This document shows positions 9,179 through 17,863 of a stretch of DNA of 53,374 bases, one piece after another. A program made the translations under genes and the position numbers. The notes under the pieces were generated by a model, which saw only the letters and a program-made list of their open reading frames with translations, was not told the DNA's origin and searched no databases. Within the stretch, counting starts at the first letter, position 1. The number at the start of each line of letters is the position of its first letter. Source of the DNA: Aureimonas sp. ME7 (GTDB lineage: Bacteria > Pseudomonadota > Alphaproteobacteria > Rhizobiales > Rhizobiaceae); contig NZ_CAJCKW010000016.1 in NCBI RefSeq assembly GCF_903970965.1, positions 1 through 53,374 of the forward strand, given 5' to 3'.

Positions 9179-11320
9179 GTGCTCCATCAAACCTCCTCTG
9201 CTCTCGACCTCACACTCTGCGATCGCGAGCCGATCCATATTCCCGGCGCCATCCAGCCACATGGGTTGCTGCTCGTGGCCGATGCGCGAACCGGGCTGGT
9301 GGAAGCGGTCGCAGGCGATGTCGAGGATCGGCTCGTGCCAAGTTGGGTCGACGTGCCCTTGGCGGACCTGATCGGCCAGCCGTTCGATCCGGCCGCCTTG
9401 GCGGCGCGAGACGTCGTGGCGCTTGAGCCCGTGATCGGACAGCGCGAGACCTTCGACGTTTCGGCGCATCGGTCGGGTGACCGTATCCTGGTGGAACTTG
9501 AGCCCACAGAGGCGGCCGGCGAACGGCCGCTCGCCATGCTGGCGATGATGGAAACCGCAAGCCAGCGCTTCGAACGGGCGATCGGTCTCGGCGATCTCTA
9601 CCGCGAGGCGGCCGAGGTGTTCCACGAGCTGACCGGCTACGACCGCGTGATGGTCTACCGCTTTCTGGAGGACGAGGCCGGCGTCGTGGTGGGCGAAGCG
9701 GATGCGGACGGCGTCGGCTCGTTCATGAACCACCACTTCCCGGCAGGCGACATTCCCCGTCAGGCGCGCGAGCTCTACATGCGCAACCGCATCCGGGTCA
9801 TTCCGGATGTCGGCTACGAGCCGGCGCCGCTTCGCACGCAAGACGCATCGCTCCACCCCCTCGACCTCAGCGATGCCGCGCTGCGCAGCGTATCGCCGAT
9901 CCATCTCCAGTACCTGCGCAACATGGAGGTCGCAGCCTCCGCTTCGGTCTCGATCGTCCAGGACGGCGTCCTGTGGGGCCTGATCGCCTGTCACAACCGG
10001 ACGCCGCGGCGCCTGTCGCAGGCCGTGCGCATCGCGTGCCGGACGCTGGCCAGCGGCCTGTCGCGGCAGATCCGCGCCAAGGACGAGGCGGTTCTCTACC
10101 GCGAGCGTATCCGGCTGCGCTCGAGCGAGGACGCGGCCTGCGCCAAACTCGGACGCGACACGACGCTCGCCGAGTTCTTTCGGGAGGCGGGCCGGGATCT
10201 GTGTACGATGCTGTCTGCGGACGGTTTTGCCGCGATCCAGGGTGGCGACCTGTTCACTTATGGGCGTTGCCCGGACGCTTCCGCGATCCACGAACTCGGC
10301 TCCCATGCGCGCCGCACCGTGTCCCATACGCCCGCCGCCACCGACCGCCTATCGGAACAACTGCTGGAGGCGGGGCGCTACCGCGAGGCGGCAAGCGGGC
10401 TCCTTTCCGTCGTCATGTCGACCGAGGTTCCAACGATCCTTCTGTGGTTTCGAGCTGAGAAGCTCGAGGTCGTCAACTGGGCCGGGAACCCGCACAAGGA
10501 CGTCGCGGCGGATCCGAATGCCATCCTCACCCCGCGCTCGTCCTTCGAGGATTGGAGCGAGACCGTGCGCGGACGCTCGAGGCCGTGGTCGCTGGCCGAA
10601 ATCGAATCCGCCGGACGCCTCGTGCGTCTCCTGCGCGAGGAGCGCGGCACGCAGCGCCTTCGTACGCTGAACGAGGAATTGGCCGTCACCATCCGCGAGA
10701 ACGAGGCGCTGATCGGGCAGAAGGACTTCCTTCTGAAGGAGGTCAATCACCGGGTCCAGAACAGCCTCCAACTGGTGATGACCTTCCTGCGCATGCAGGC
10801 GCTGGAAGCGTCGGGCAGCGAAGCGGTGGCGCATCTGGCGGAAGCGCAGCGCCGCATCGGCGCGGTCTCGCTCGTGCATCGCCGGCTCTACAACGGCGCC
10901 AGCGTCGAGGTGGTGGACCTTGCCCGCTATCTCGAGGAACTGGTCGAGGAACTGGCGTCCTCGCTCGCGGACGGCTGGCGCGAGCACATCCATTTCGACC
11001 TCGTGCCGGTCCTGATCTCGGCCGACCGGGCCGTTCCGGTCGGGCTGATCGTGACCGAGCTCGTGATCAACGCCAGCAAGTACGCCTACGAGGGCAAGGC
11101 CGGACCGCTGGCCATCGCACTGGAGCAGCACCACGACCGCTTCCGCCTGATCGTCGCCGACCGCGGACCGGGCAAGGGAACCAGCGTGAAGGGTACGGGC
11201 TTCGGCTCGCGGATGCTGAACGCGGTGGTCGGCCAGATCGGCGGAACACTGGAGAACCACGACAACCGGCCCGGACTGCGCACGACCGTGTTGGCGCCAG
11301 TCACGATGAACTGGTCCTGA
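9179..11320 (+). CDS. Bacteriophytochrome histidine kinase (PAS-GAF-PHY-HisKA_2-HATPase)
   Basis: A red/far-red light sensor kinase of 713 residues from GTG 9179. The biliverdin-attaching cysteine is Cys14 in TLCDREPIHIPGAIQPHG. PAS_2 (about 14-120), GAF (about 135-305, with the PAGDIP variant of the PASDIP motif) and PHY (about 315-490) follow. The output is a HisKA_2 dimerisation domain (EVNHRVQNSLQLV, phospho-accepting His524) and an ATPase domain with an N box (ELVINASKYAYEG) and G boxes (DRGPGKG, GTGFGSR). The frame is open to ATG 9071, but conserved sequence begins only near the cysteine and a CGGAGG precedes GTG 9179, so I prefer that start. No response regulator or heme oxygenase gene is nearby, so its partner and chromophore supply lie elsewhere. 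Confidence 0.93.
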   Translation: MLHQTSSALDLTLCDREPIHIPGAIQPHGLLLVADARTGLVEAVAGDVEDRLVPSWVDVPLADLIGQPFDPAALAARDVVALEPVIGQRETFDVSAHRSGDRILVELEPTEAAGERPLAMLAMMETASQRFERAIGLGDLYREAAEVFHELTGYDRVMVYRFLEDEAGVVVGEADADGVGSFMNHHFPAGDIPRQARELYMRNRIRVIPDVGYEPAPLRTQDASLHPLDLSDAALRSVSPIHLQYLRNMEVAASASVSIVQDGVLWGLIACHNRTPRRLSQAVRIACRTLASGLSRQIRAKDEAVLYRERIRLRSSEDAACAKLGRDTTLAEFFREAGRDLCTMLSADGFAAIQGGDLFTYGRCPDASAIHELGSHARRTVSHTPAATDRLSEQLLEAGRYREAASGLLSVVMSTEVPTILLWFRAEKLEVVNWAGNPHKDVAADPNAILTPRSSFEDWSETVRGRSRPWSLAEIESAGRLVRLLREERGTQRLRTLNEELAVTIRENEALIGQKDFLLKEVNHRVQNSLQLVMTFLRMQALEASGSEAVAHLAEAQRRIGAVSLVHRRLYNGASVEVVDLARYLEELVEELASSLADGWREHIHFDLVPVLISADRAVPVGLIVTELVINASKYAYEGKAGPLAIALEQHHDRFRLIVADRGPGKGTSVKGTGFGSRMLNAVVGQIGGTLENHDNRPGLRTTVLAPVTMNWS

Positions 11321-11546
11321 CGTCTGCCCGGCGCCTTTCCGACACGGTTTCTTCAAGGCGGCTTCGCACGCGTCGGCTAACCGTGATGGCGGGAGCGGGG
11401 ATGGTCCGGGGCTGGGATCGTGGTAGCCCGACCTCCGGTGTCACGTATGGGTTGCCAGATTGGTCGGCGACATAGTTTCGCGCCTTCTAGCCGCGTCAAA
11501 GTACGGCGCCCTGTCCGTGCTAAACGGCTCGATCGCGCTGAGTTGA

Positions 11547-11768
11547 ACATTAGAGCCGCAGGGCGGTGAGCCGTGTCTGCGATTTCATTGGAGCGAGATG
11601 GGCGGCCCGCCTGTCGTCACGCCGAAGCGTCGCGGCTTCGGCTCGCGTGTCGTGGAAAGCCTATTGGAAGCGGAAATCAGTGACCGCGCCAAGTTCAGCT
11701 TCCGACTCGCAGGCTTCGCCTACGAAGTAGTCGCACCACTTGCCGGGCTTGTCGAGGAACCACGCTGA
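11547..11768 (+). pseudogene. C-terminal remnant of an HWE-family histidine kinase
   Basis: The frame from just after the TGA at 11544 to the TGA at 11766-11768 encodes about 73 residues containing WSEMGGPPVV and KRRGFGSRVVESLL. This is the end of the ATPase domain characteristic of HWE/HisKA_2 kinases (the W-GGP-x-RRGFGSR-IE pattern), followed by a typical beta-strand tail. No kinase sequence precedes it in this frame, and it is not the phytochrome's own C-terminus, which ends at 11320. It is best read as the last piece of a second sensor kinase deleted during IS rearrangement, since an IS1182 remnant starts 60 bases downstream. Confidence 0.65.
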
Positions 11769-11830
11769 GATGGTGCAAAGGGGCTGTTCGCTTTCAGAAA
11801 GTTGAGTTCTTCCAATCAACGGCTGATACG

Positions 11831-13018
11831 GGTCCAGGCTGTGTCAAAATGTCGTGGCTGGTTGTTGTTCGGTGTTTTGGGACTGAGGGACTGGCTGAAC
11901 CTCTAGAGAAGGCGCCTTGCGGCTGCGTTTTTCGATCATCGCAGGGTAGAAAAATCCAGTCGGTTTCCGTGATCGTGTGGCTTGAGAGGCCGTAGCCGCC
12001 GTCTCAGCCTGCGATTGCGGCAAGAAGCCCCTTGCTTCCCATGATGTTGAGAACGCGCGTCAGATTGTAGGCCGGAACCTGGAGCACCATCTCGGCCGAC
12101 ACACGCGGCAGCGTTCGGGTTAGGAAGTGGGTGGCGCCGATCCGCTCCTTCAGCGTGCCGAATGGATGCTCGACCGTTTCGCGCCGCACTCGTATGGCCT
12201 GCGGATCGGCATCGAGCCGGCGCTGAACGCTTTCCAGGAGGTGCTCGTGCTCCCAGCGCGTGACGCGCCGCTCCCTGCCCGTCGTGCGATCCGTCTTTAG
12301 CGGGCAGGCCTGACAGGCGTTCGTCCAGTAGCGGCTGAGCCTCATGCCGTTCTCGAGCGTCGTGTATCGGCAAGGAAGCGTCTCGCCCGCCGGGCAGTGG
12401 TAGGCGTTCTTGCCGGGGCGGAACAGACAGTCTTCCTTGTCGAAGCGTCCCGCCGTCTTGGCGCCGGACGTCATCGGGCGTGGCAGCGTGACGGCGATGC
12501 CGGCGCGCTCGCAGGCCGGGATCTGCTCGCCGGAGTAGTAACCGCGGTCGGCCACGGGATCGAGCCAATTGACCTGAAGCGCCTGTTTGGCCTTCTGCGC
12601 CATGCCGTTGAGTTGCGCTTGGCCCAACCCTGCGTTGGTGACTTCCTGTGCCACGATCAGATGGTGCTCGGTGTCGACCGCCACGTGGACGTTGGCGCCT
12701 AACCATGCCCGAACCGCGTCCACTGGTTGCCATCGAGCGGGCATCCGGATCGGTCACAGAGACCTGCTGACCGAGTGTTGCCGCCATCTGCGCCTCCAAT
12801 CCGGCGAGGCGCACCATCTCCTGGCCGAGGCGGGCGATCTTCTCGTTCAACCGAGCGACCCAGGCGGCGAGTTCCGGCGTCGGCTCCTGACGGTCTCCCG
12901 TGTCGATCTGGGCAGGATAGAGTGAGGCGCTCTCCTCAATCTGCTCGCGGCGCCGCTCGAGCTTGGCCTTAATGACGTTGTGGTCGCGGTTGTTGACTGC
13001 CTTGAACTTCGAGCCGAG
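11831..13018 (-). mobile_element. IS1182-family remnant, copy 1
   Basis: The end of the element at 11831 reads GGTCCAGGCTGTGTCAAAA and is matched, with differences, by copy 2 at 15176. The transposase runs on the minus strand from about 13018 down to 12004. The far (5') end and the first part of the transposase are replaced by an IS5-family start at 13019-13102, so the element is a 3' fragment. Confidence 0.75.
12004..13018 (-). pseudogene. IS1182-family transposase, 5'-truncated and frameshifted
   Basis: DDE transposase of the IS1182 family. The first frame gives SKFKAVNNRD through VTDPDARSMATSGRGSGMV. At about 12700 one extra base shifts the frame, and the second frame continues GANVHVAVDTEHHLIVAQE to the end (RRETVEHPFGTLKERIGATH, LLAAIAG, stop). 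Removing that base restores GMVGANVHVAVD, so this is a single-base insertion in a once-intact gene. The N-terminal DUF772-type region is missing, and a TAG just upstream in the fused IS5 piece closes the frame. It is not expected to be active. Copy 2 at 15346 shares the C-terminal third. Confidence 0.85.
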
Positions 13019-13102
13019 GACAGCGGCCTGCCTATGCCTCTTTGGACAGAACGGATGAAACTATGCCATCTGCTCGTCCGTCAGCCAGTACGGATCGCTC
13101 AT
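13019..13102 (-). mobile_element. IS5-family transposase start fused to the IS1182 remnant
   Basis: On the minus strand ATG 13102 opens MSDPYWLTDEQMA, the classic first residues of IS5-family (IS427-like) transposases, then a TAG, then FHPFCPKRH, which still resembles the usual continuation. At about 13018 the sequence switches in the same frame to the IS1182 residues SKFKAVNNRD. The piece is therefore a 28-codon relic of a different IS, joined precisely to the IS1182 body. Bases 13103-13170 look like the corresponding IS5 leader and end but I cannot place the boundary. Confidence 0.65.
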
Positions 13103-13252
13103 ATCCAGTCCTCCGGACGGAGACTGGATCAGGCGCTGCCTCCCAAATCAATGGGTTTTGAGTCTATAATGCCCGCTTGTGAATGCCTTGCCAGGACGCG
13201 ATGTAGCCTGATAACACGGCCATGATATGCCGTTTTTGTACGCCGCAAGTCG

Positions 13253-14971
13253 TCAGCGTCGACGTTGTGGGAACGCCCTGACGACGTTGTCATCGTTGTT
13301 CCGAACAGTTCTGCTGGTCGCAGCGTCGCCCGTCCGGAAGCGCTCCAACAGCTTGTTCAGGACGGCAGCTTCGCCAGCGAGCTCGTTGCTGGCGGCCGTC
13401 GATTCCTCGACCATGGCGGCGTTGCGTTGGGTCGTCTGATCGAGCGCGCCGATCGCGACGTTCACCTCTGCCAAGCTGCTCGCCTGTCCTTTCGCCGTTG
13501 CGACGATCGCCAGGACATGGCGGTTCACCTCCGCAATCCGCTCAACGATGGTATGCAACTCCGCTCCTGTCTTACCGACAAGGGCGACGCCGGTCCCGAT
13601 CTGGGCGTTTGAAAGGGTGATGAGGTCTCTGATCTCCTTCGCGGCGTCCGCCGAGCGCTGCGCGAGACCGCGCACCTCCTGCGCGACGACAGCGAAGCCG
13701 CGCCCCGCGTCCCCGGCGCGCGCCGCTTCGATGCCGGCATTCAGGGCGAGGAGGTTTGTCTGGAAGGCGATCTCGTCGATCATCGCGATGATCTTACCGA
13801 TCCGGCTTGAGGACTGCTCGATCCCGTGCATCGCCTCAATAGCCTTGGCGACGATCGAACTGGAATGTTCGGCCTCCGCCTTCGTCCGCTCCACGAGCGT
13901 GCCGGCTTCACCGGCTCGGCGGCTGGCCTCGCCGACCCCGGCCGTGATCTCCGATAGGGCGGCCGAGGTTTCCTCGAGGGCGGCGGCCTGCTGCTCGGTT
14001 CGATGTGCCAGATCGTCCGCCGCCATGCGGATTTGTGCGCTGCCTGCCTCGATCCCGTCCGCGTTCGCGCGCACGGTCCGCAGCGCGTGCCGCAGCGTTT
14101 CCACCGATGCGTTGAAGCTGGTGCGCAGCGGCTCCAAAGCTGCTGCGAACGGCGTTGGGAGCCTTTGTTCCAAATCGCCTTCCGCGAGCTTAGCAAGGCT
14201 CGATCCGAGTTTCTGGACGGCGACGACGCGCGCTGTCACATCGGTCGCGAACTTCACGATTCTGACGACCTCACCGTTCAGGTTGAAGATCGGATTGTAT
14301 GACGCCTGAATCCAGACCTCACGCCCATTCTTACCAATTCGCTTGAACTCGTCGGCAATGAACTCCCCGGCGCGAAGCCGCTCCCAGAACGTCTCGTAGG
14401 CTCCAGAACGGCCTTCTTCCGGGCAGACGAACATACGGTGGCGCCGTCCGACGATCTCCTCGCTTCCATACCCCATTGCGTCAAGGAAGTTCGAGTTCGC
14501 CGCGAGGATCTCTCCATTCGGCGTGAACTCGATTATGGCTTGGGCGCGCGACACAGCAGCGAGTTTGCCAGCGATCCCGATCGCCTCGAACTTGGCTGCG
14601 GTAACGTCGGCGGCGAACTTCACCACCTTGTAGACCGTACCGTTGCGGTTCCGGACAGCGTTGTAGCTCGCCTGGATCCAGACCTCGCGTCCGCCCTTGC
14701 CGAAGCGGCGGAACTCGCCGGAGATGGATTCACCGGCTGCGAGCCGGTCCCAGAATGCGTGGTACTCGCTGGACCGGCCGTCCACGGCATCGACGAACAT
14801 GCGATGATGCCGTCCCACGATTTCATCGGCCGCGTAGCCGAGCGTCCGGCAAAAGTTCGCGTTCGCCGACAAGATCGTACCGCTTGGATCGAACTCGATG
14901 ATGGCCAAAGACTGCCCAACCGCCGCGAGTACGTTGGCGGTATCGGACGGGAAGAAAGAAAGCATCGGCAC
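13253..14971 (-). CDS. Soluble methyl-accepting chemotaxis protein with two PAS domains
   Basis: A 572-residue chemotaxis transducer with no membrane segment or signal peptide. Two similar PAS domains (about 10-125 and 135-250) each contain a GREVWIQASYN strand and an EIVGRxHRMFV motif and are likely to bind flavin or heme, or to sense redox or oxygen as in Aer-like proteins. A short HAMP-like linker (AKLAEGDLEQRLP, near 270) leads to a long helical signalling domain. Its hairpin tip, which binds CheA and CheW, reads EIAFQTNLLALNAGIEAARA. The C-terminus (RAFPQRRR) has no CheR-tethering NWETF-like pentapeptide. No chemotaxis operon is nearby, so it is an orphan transducer that joins arrays encoded elsewhere. 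It lies intact between two transposon remnants. Confidence 0.93.
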   Translation of the reverse strand: MPMLSFFPSDTANVLAAVGQSLAIIEFDPSGTILSANANFCRTLGYAADEIVGRHHRMFVDAVDGRSSEYHAFWDRLAAGESISGEFRRFGKGGREVWIQASYNAVRNRNGTVYKVVKFAADVTAAKFEAIGIAGKLAAVSRAQAIIEFTPNGEILAANSNFLDAMGYGSEEIVGRRHRMFVCPEEGRSGAYETFWERLRAGEFIADEFKRIGKNGREVWIQASYNPIFNLNGEVVRIVKFATDVTARVVAVQKLGSSLAKLAEGDLEQRLPTPFAAALEPLRTSFNASVETLRHALRTVRANADGIEAGSAQIRMAADDLAHRTEQQAAALEETSAALSEITAGVGEASRRAGEAGTLVERTKAEAEHSSSIVAKAIEAMHGIEQSSSRIGKIIAMIDEIAFQTNLLALNAGIEAARAGDAGRGFAVVAQEVRGLAQRSADAAKEIRDLITLSNAQIGTGVALVGKTGAELHTIVERIAEVNRHVLAIVATAKGQASSLAEVNVAIGALDQTTQRNAAMVEESTAASNELAGEAAVLNKLLERFRTGDAATSRTVRNNDDNVVRAFPQRRR

Positions 14972-15175
14972 ACGTAGGAAGCGAGTTACTGGGATCGATG
15001 CTTAGAAACGGGTAAGGCAGAACTTCGATCCCACGTATGCGATTTAGAGCTAACGAACCCTTTCCTCGTAGAATGGCGATTGCGCTTGGGTGCATACATC
15101 CGCCCAACCGTCCGACAACTATCAACGAACGACCGCTTCCAGAGTTTTCAGCGTATCCGCCGAATGTCTCAAAAG

Positions 15176-15683
15176 GGTCCTGGCTGTGTCGAAACGTCGA
15201 GCCCGGATGATGTTTGACGTTTTGGGACCGACCGGATGACTGGACATCGAGAGGCAGCGCTTTGTGGCTGCGTGTTGTGCTCATCGCGGGACAGGATGCG
15301 GTCGGCTCGCGCGATCGAATGAACCAGGGCGCCGTGGCCGCCTGGTCAGGCCCTCATCGCAGCGAGCAGCCTCTTGCTTCCCATGATGTTGATGACACGG
15401 GTCAGATTGTAGGCCAGGACCTGGAGCGCCATCTCAGTCGACACGCGCGGCAGCGTCCGAGTTAGGAAATGGGTGGCGCCCATTCGCGCCTTCAACGTGC
15501 CGAACGGATGCTCGACCGTCTCGCGCCGCACCCGCATGGCCTGAGGATCCGCATCGAGCCGACGCTGCACGGTCTCCAGGACGTCTTCGTGTTCCCAGCG
15601 CGTGACGCGCCGCTCCTTGCCGGTCGTGCAGTCCGCCTTCAGCGGGCAAGCCTGACAGGCATTCGTCCAGTAGCGGCTGGCCG
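15176..15683 (-). mobile_element. IS1182-family remnant, copy 2 (3' end only)
   Basis: About 500 bases of an IS1182-family element. The end at 15176 (GGTCCTGGCTGTGTCGAAA) resembles copy 1. The minus-strand frame contains RYWTNACQACPLKADC, RRETVEHPFGTLKARMGATH and NLTRVINIMGSKRLLAAM, stopping at 15346, and corresponds to the last 110 or so residues of the transposase. Homology stops abruptly at about 15683, where serine-recombinase sequence starts on the other strand. The open frame to 16206 is only an accident of the join. Confidence 0.8.
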
Positions 15684-16408
15684 ACTGGATCGGCGAGCAA
15701 GCGGGAACGGGTGCGGAAGCGGGTGCAGGGGAAGGGGAGGGCGCTCGAATCGGGACGATCGAGACGCTCGTGGCCCGTTGTGCGAACCTAGCGAGCGATC
15801 TGGAGCGGGGCACACCCTCGCAAAAGCGTGCGGCTGTCCTTGCCGTGTTGCGACAGACCGTGATCGAGCGCCACGCGATCTGGATCACGTTGGTACCGGC
15901 GCGCCAGCTCTTGGCACCAACCGAGCCGGATACGGTGGGCAATGCGACCGTTGCCCATCCCAGGAGCCAAGGGGACGAGGGGCGCAACAAAGGGCGCGAT
16001 GGCGAACTGACGCTGCACCTGTCCGTCACGTTGACCCGGCGCGGTGTCGAGACCAAGCTGGTTCTGGCCAATAGCTCGACAGCCCGATCGCCCGAGCCCG
16101 ACCGATCGCTAATCAAGGCGTTGGCCCGGGCGCACGTCTGGTGGGGTGATCTCGCTAGCGGACGCATCGCCTCGATCGGGGCGCTTGCCGCGCGCGAGGG
16201 CGTCACCGACCGCTACGTCTCGCACGTTCTCGATCTCGCATTCCTCGCCCCCCGCATTGTGGACGCCATCCTTACCGGCACCCAGCCCGCAACGCTGAAC
16301 GCCAAGGCCCTGACACTGGGACCCGACCTGCCCCTGCATTGGCAGGGGCAAGTCGATGCGCTGGGTGTTCCGCTCGGGATACAACCGGCACAATCGGCAC
16401 CACGGTGA
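15684..16408 (+). pseudogene. Serine recombinase, C-terminal remnant
   Basis: An open frame of about 240 codons matching the C-terminal region of large serine recombinases: a coiled segment (RCANLASDLERGTPSQKRAA), a beta region (LHLSVTLTRRGVETKLVL), then the DNA-binding tail with LIKALARAHVWW, ASIGALAAREGVTDRYVSHV and LAFLAPRIVDAIL. The catalytic resolvase domain with its nucleophilic serine and the zinc-ribbon part are missing, cut off by the IS1182 fragment at 15683. The rest suggests that a phage- or island-type integrase once stood here. The short remaining frame could be translated from GTG 15770 but would have no recombinase activity. Confidence 0.75.
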
Positions 16409-16409
16409 T

Positions 16410-17215
16410 CGGGGAAGATGTGACAACGAGGCTTGAGCGTGCCGGTCGCCAACCCAGCGAACGCTTCAGGTGGAATAGGCCGCTTTGCGCTCATAGCGGA
16501 CGGCAAGGCGGCGGAAGCGGGCGAGCCAGGCGAAGGCCCGCTCCACCACCCAGCGGTGGCGCCCAAGTTTCTGGCCACTTTCGCTGCCACGGTGAGCGAT
16601 GCGGGGCGTGACCGAGCGAGTGCGGCATTCCCGGTGGCAGCGCTCGTAGTCGTAACCTTTGTCGGCATGAAGTTTGGCGGCGCGACGCCGAGGTCGACCG
16701 CCCCCGCGCCACACACTAGGAACGGCGTTCAGGGTCAGCGCCAGTATCATGCTGTCGTGCAGGTCGGCGCCCGACAGCGTCACGCCGAGCGGCGTGCCCT
16801 CCCGGTCGACCACAAGATGTCGCTTCGAGCCCGGTTTGCCACGATCCGTCGGGTTCGGACGGGTCTGTGATCCCTTCGTTTGGCCGCAACGCTCGCACTG
16901 TCCAGGAAGCAGCGGCTCCAATCGAGGCGTTCAGCATCAGCCAACCGCTCCAGAAGCCAAGCGGTGCAGCCGACCCCAGACCCGCGGCCGCCCGTCAGCT
17001 AGGCAAGCGCCGCAAGCACGTCATGCCTGAGCAACCGATCTCAGCGGGCAACATCTCTTAAGGAATGCCCGACCGCAGAACGAACACGATCCGGCCCAGC
17101 GCGGCCCGGTCTTCGCGACGTGGGCGCTTGCCTTTCGGTCGAAACAGCAGCGGTGGCAACAGGGGCGCAATCGACGCCCACAAATCTCGCAAACGAGAGG
17201 TCTTCCCATCCCCCT
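16410..17215 (-). pseudogene. IS5-family transposase, full length but decayed
   Basis: Joining three minus-strand frames rebuilds an almost complete IS5-family DDE transposase: LWASIAPLLPPLLFRPKGK and IVFVLRSGIP (about 17180-17045), a TAA in place of the usual Trp codon, EMLPAEIGCSGMTC, a shift, ERLDWSRCFLDSASVAAKR (about 16950-16890), another shift, then TRPNPTDRGKPGSKRHL to GRHRWVVERAFAWLARFRRL and an early stop at 16466. Normal proteins continue another 15 to 20 residues. At least two frameshifts and one nonsense codon make it inactive. It is a different IS5 type from the short piece at 13019. Confidence 0.75.
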
Positions 17216-17421
17216 CAGCGTGCTAAACGCGATTTTGTTAGGCGCTCTAAGACTTAGACGGCCGCAGATCACTCGGTCCGCGAAAGGCACATCCAAAACG
17301 TATCAGCAACTTGCTAGGGAACCACGCGCCGTCATCGACCGTAGATCGATGACGAAACCGCGAGTTGGGAAACGCCTGTTCGCGAGCCTCTCTCGCCGTG
17401 GGTCATATTGGGAGACGTCCG

Positions 17422-17565
17422 TTGAGAACCCTCACGATCACTGCCTTGATTCTCTCATCTCTGACGTTTGCAGGATGCCAATCGGCAAGCCCCGAGCGCG
17501 TGGTGCCTACAGGGGCGAATACGACTCCTTCCGGCGGCATCGTACCAGGACAGATACCTGAATAG
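17422..17565 (+). CDS. Small lipoprotein
   Basis: A 47-residue ORF from TTG 17422. It has a short signal peptide with hydrophobic core LTITALILSSL, a lipobox TFAGC whose cysteine (about residue 19) would be lipidated, and a short mature part rich in Pro, Gly and Thr ending VPGQIPE. GGGAG lies about 8 bases upstream of the TTG. A GGAAC-N17-CGTA sequence at 17318-17343 resembles a stress-sigma promoter but is imperfect. Tiny lipoproteins of this kind are common in rhizobia and mostly have no known function. The longer frame from 17365 adds only implausible N-terminal sequence. Confidence 0.55.
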   Translation: MRTLTITALILSSLTFAGCQSASPERVVPTGANTTPSGGIVPGQIPE

Positions 17566-17863
17566 GGCAGCCGTATTCCCTGGGCCTACGGACTGCGAAT
17601 TATAGAGATCGCCTTGCCACACGGATGCGCCCCGACGGAGGTTCGTCCTAGCTATATTGGCGCCAGCTGCACTGCGACCGGTTCTCGGACTCACCTTGTA
17701 CGGGATATCTGAACGCGCCAAGCGGAACGGCCGCCCAAGCCCGAAAGAAGTCGTGGTGGATGAGAACTTTGGGATTCAAGTAAAGACCACCGGCCAATCG
17801 CGACTTCCTCGTCCGCGTCCCCACTCCACATCCCGCTGACCACGATAACCGGAGCGATCGCAC

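Noticed and set aside
15346-16206. A 286-codon minus frame that looks like one long transposase
   Set aside because: Only the last third is IS1182 transposase; the rest is the antisense of the serine recombinase remnant, so the ORF is an accident of the join.
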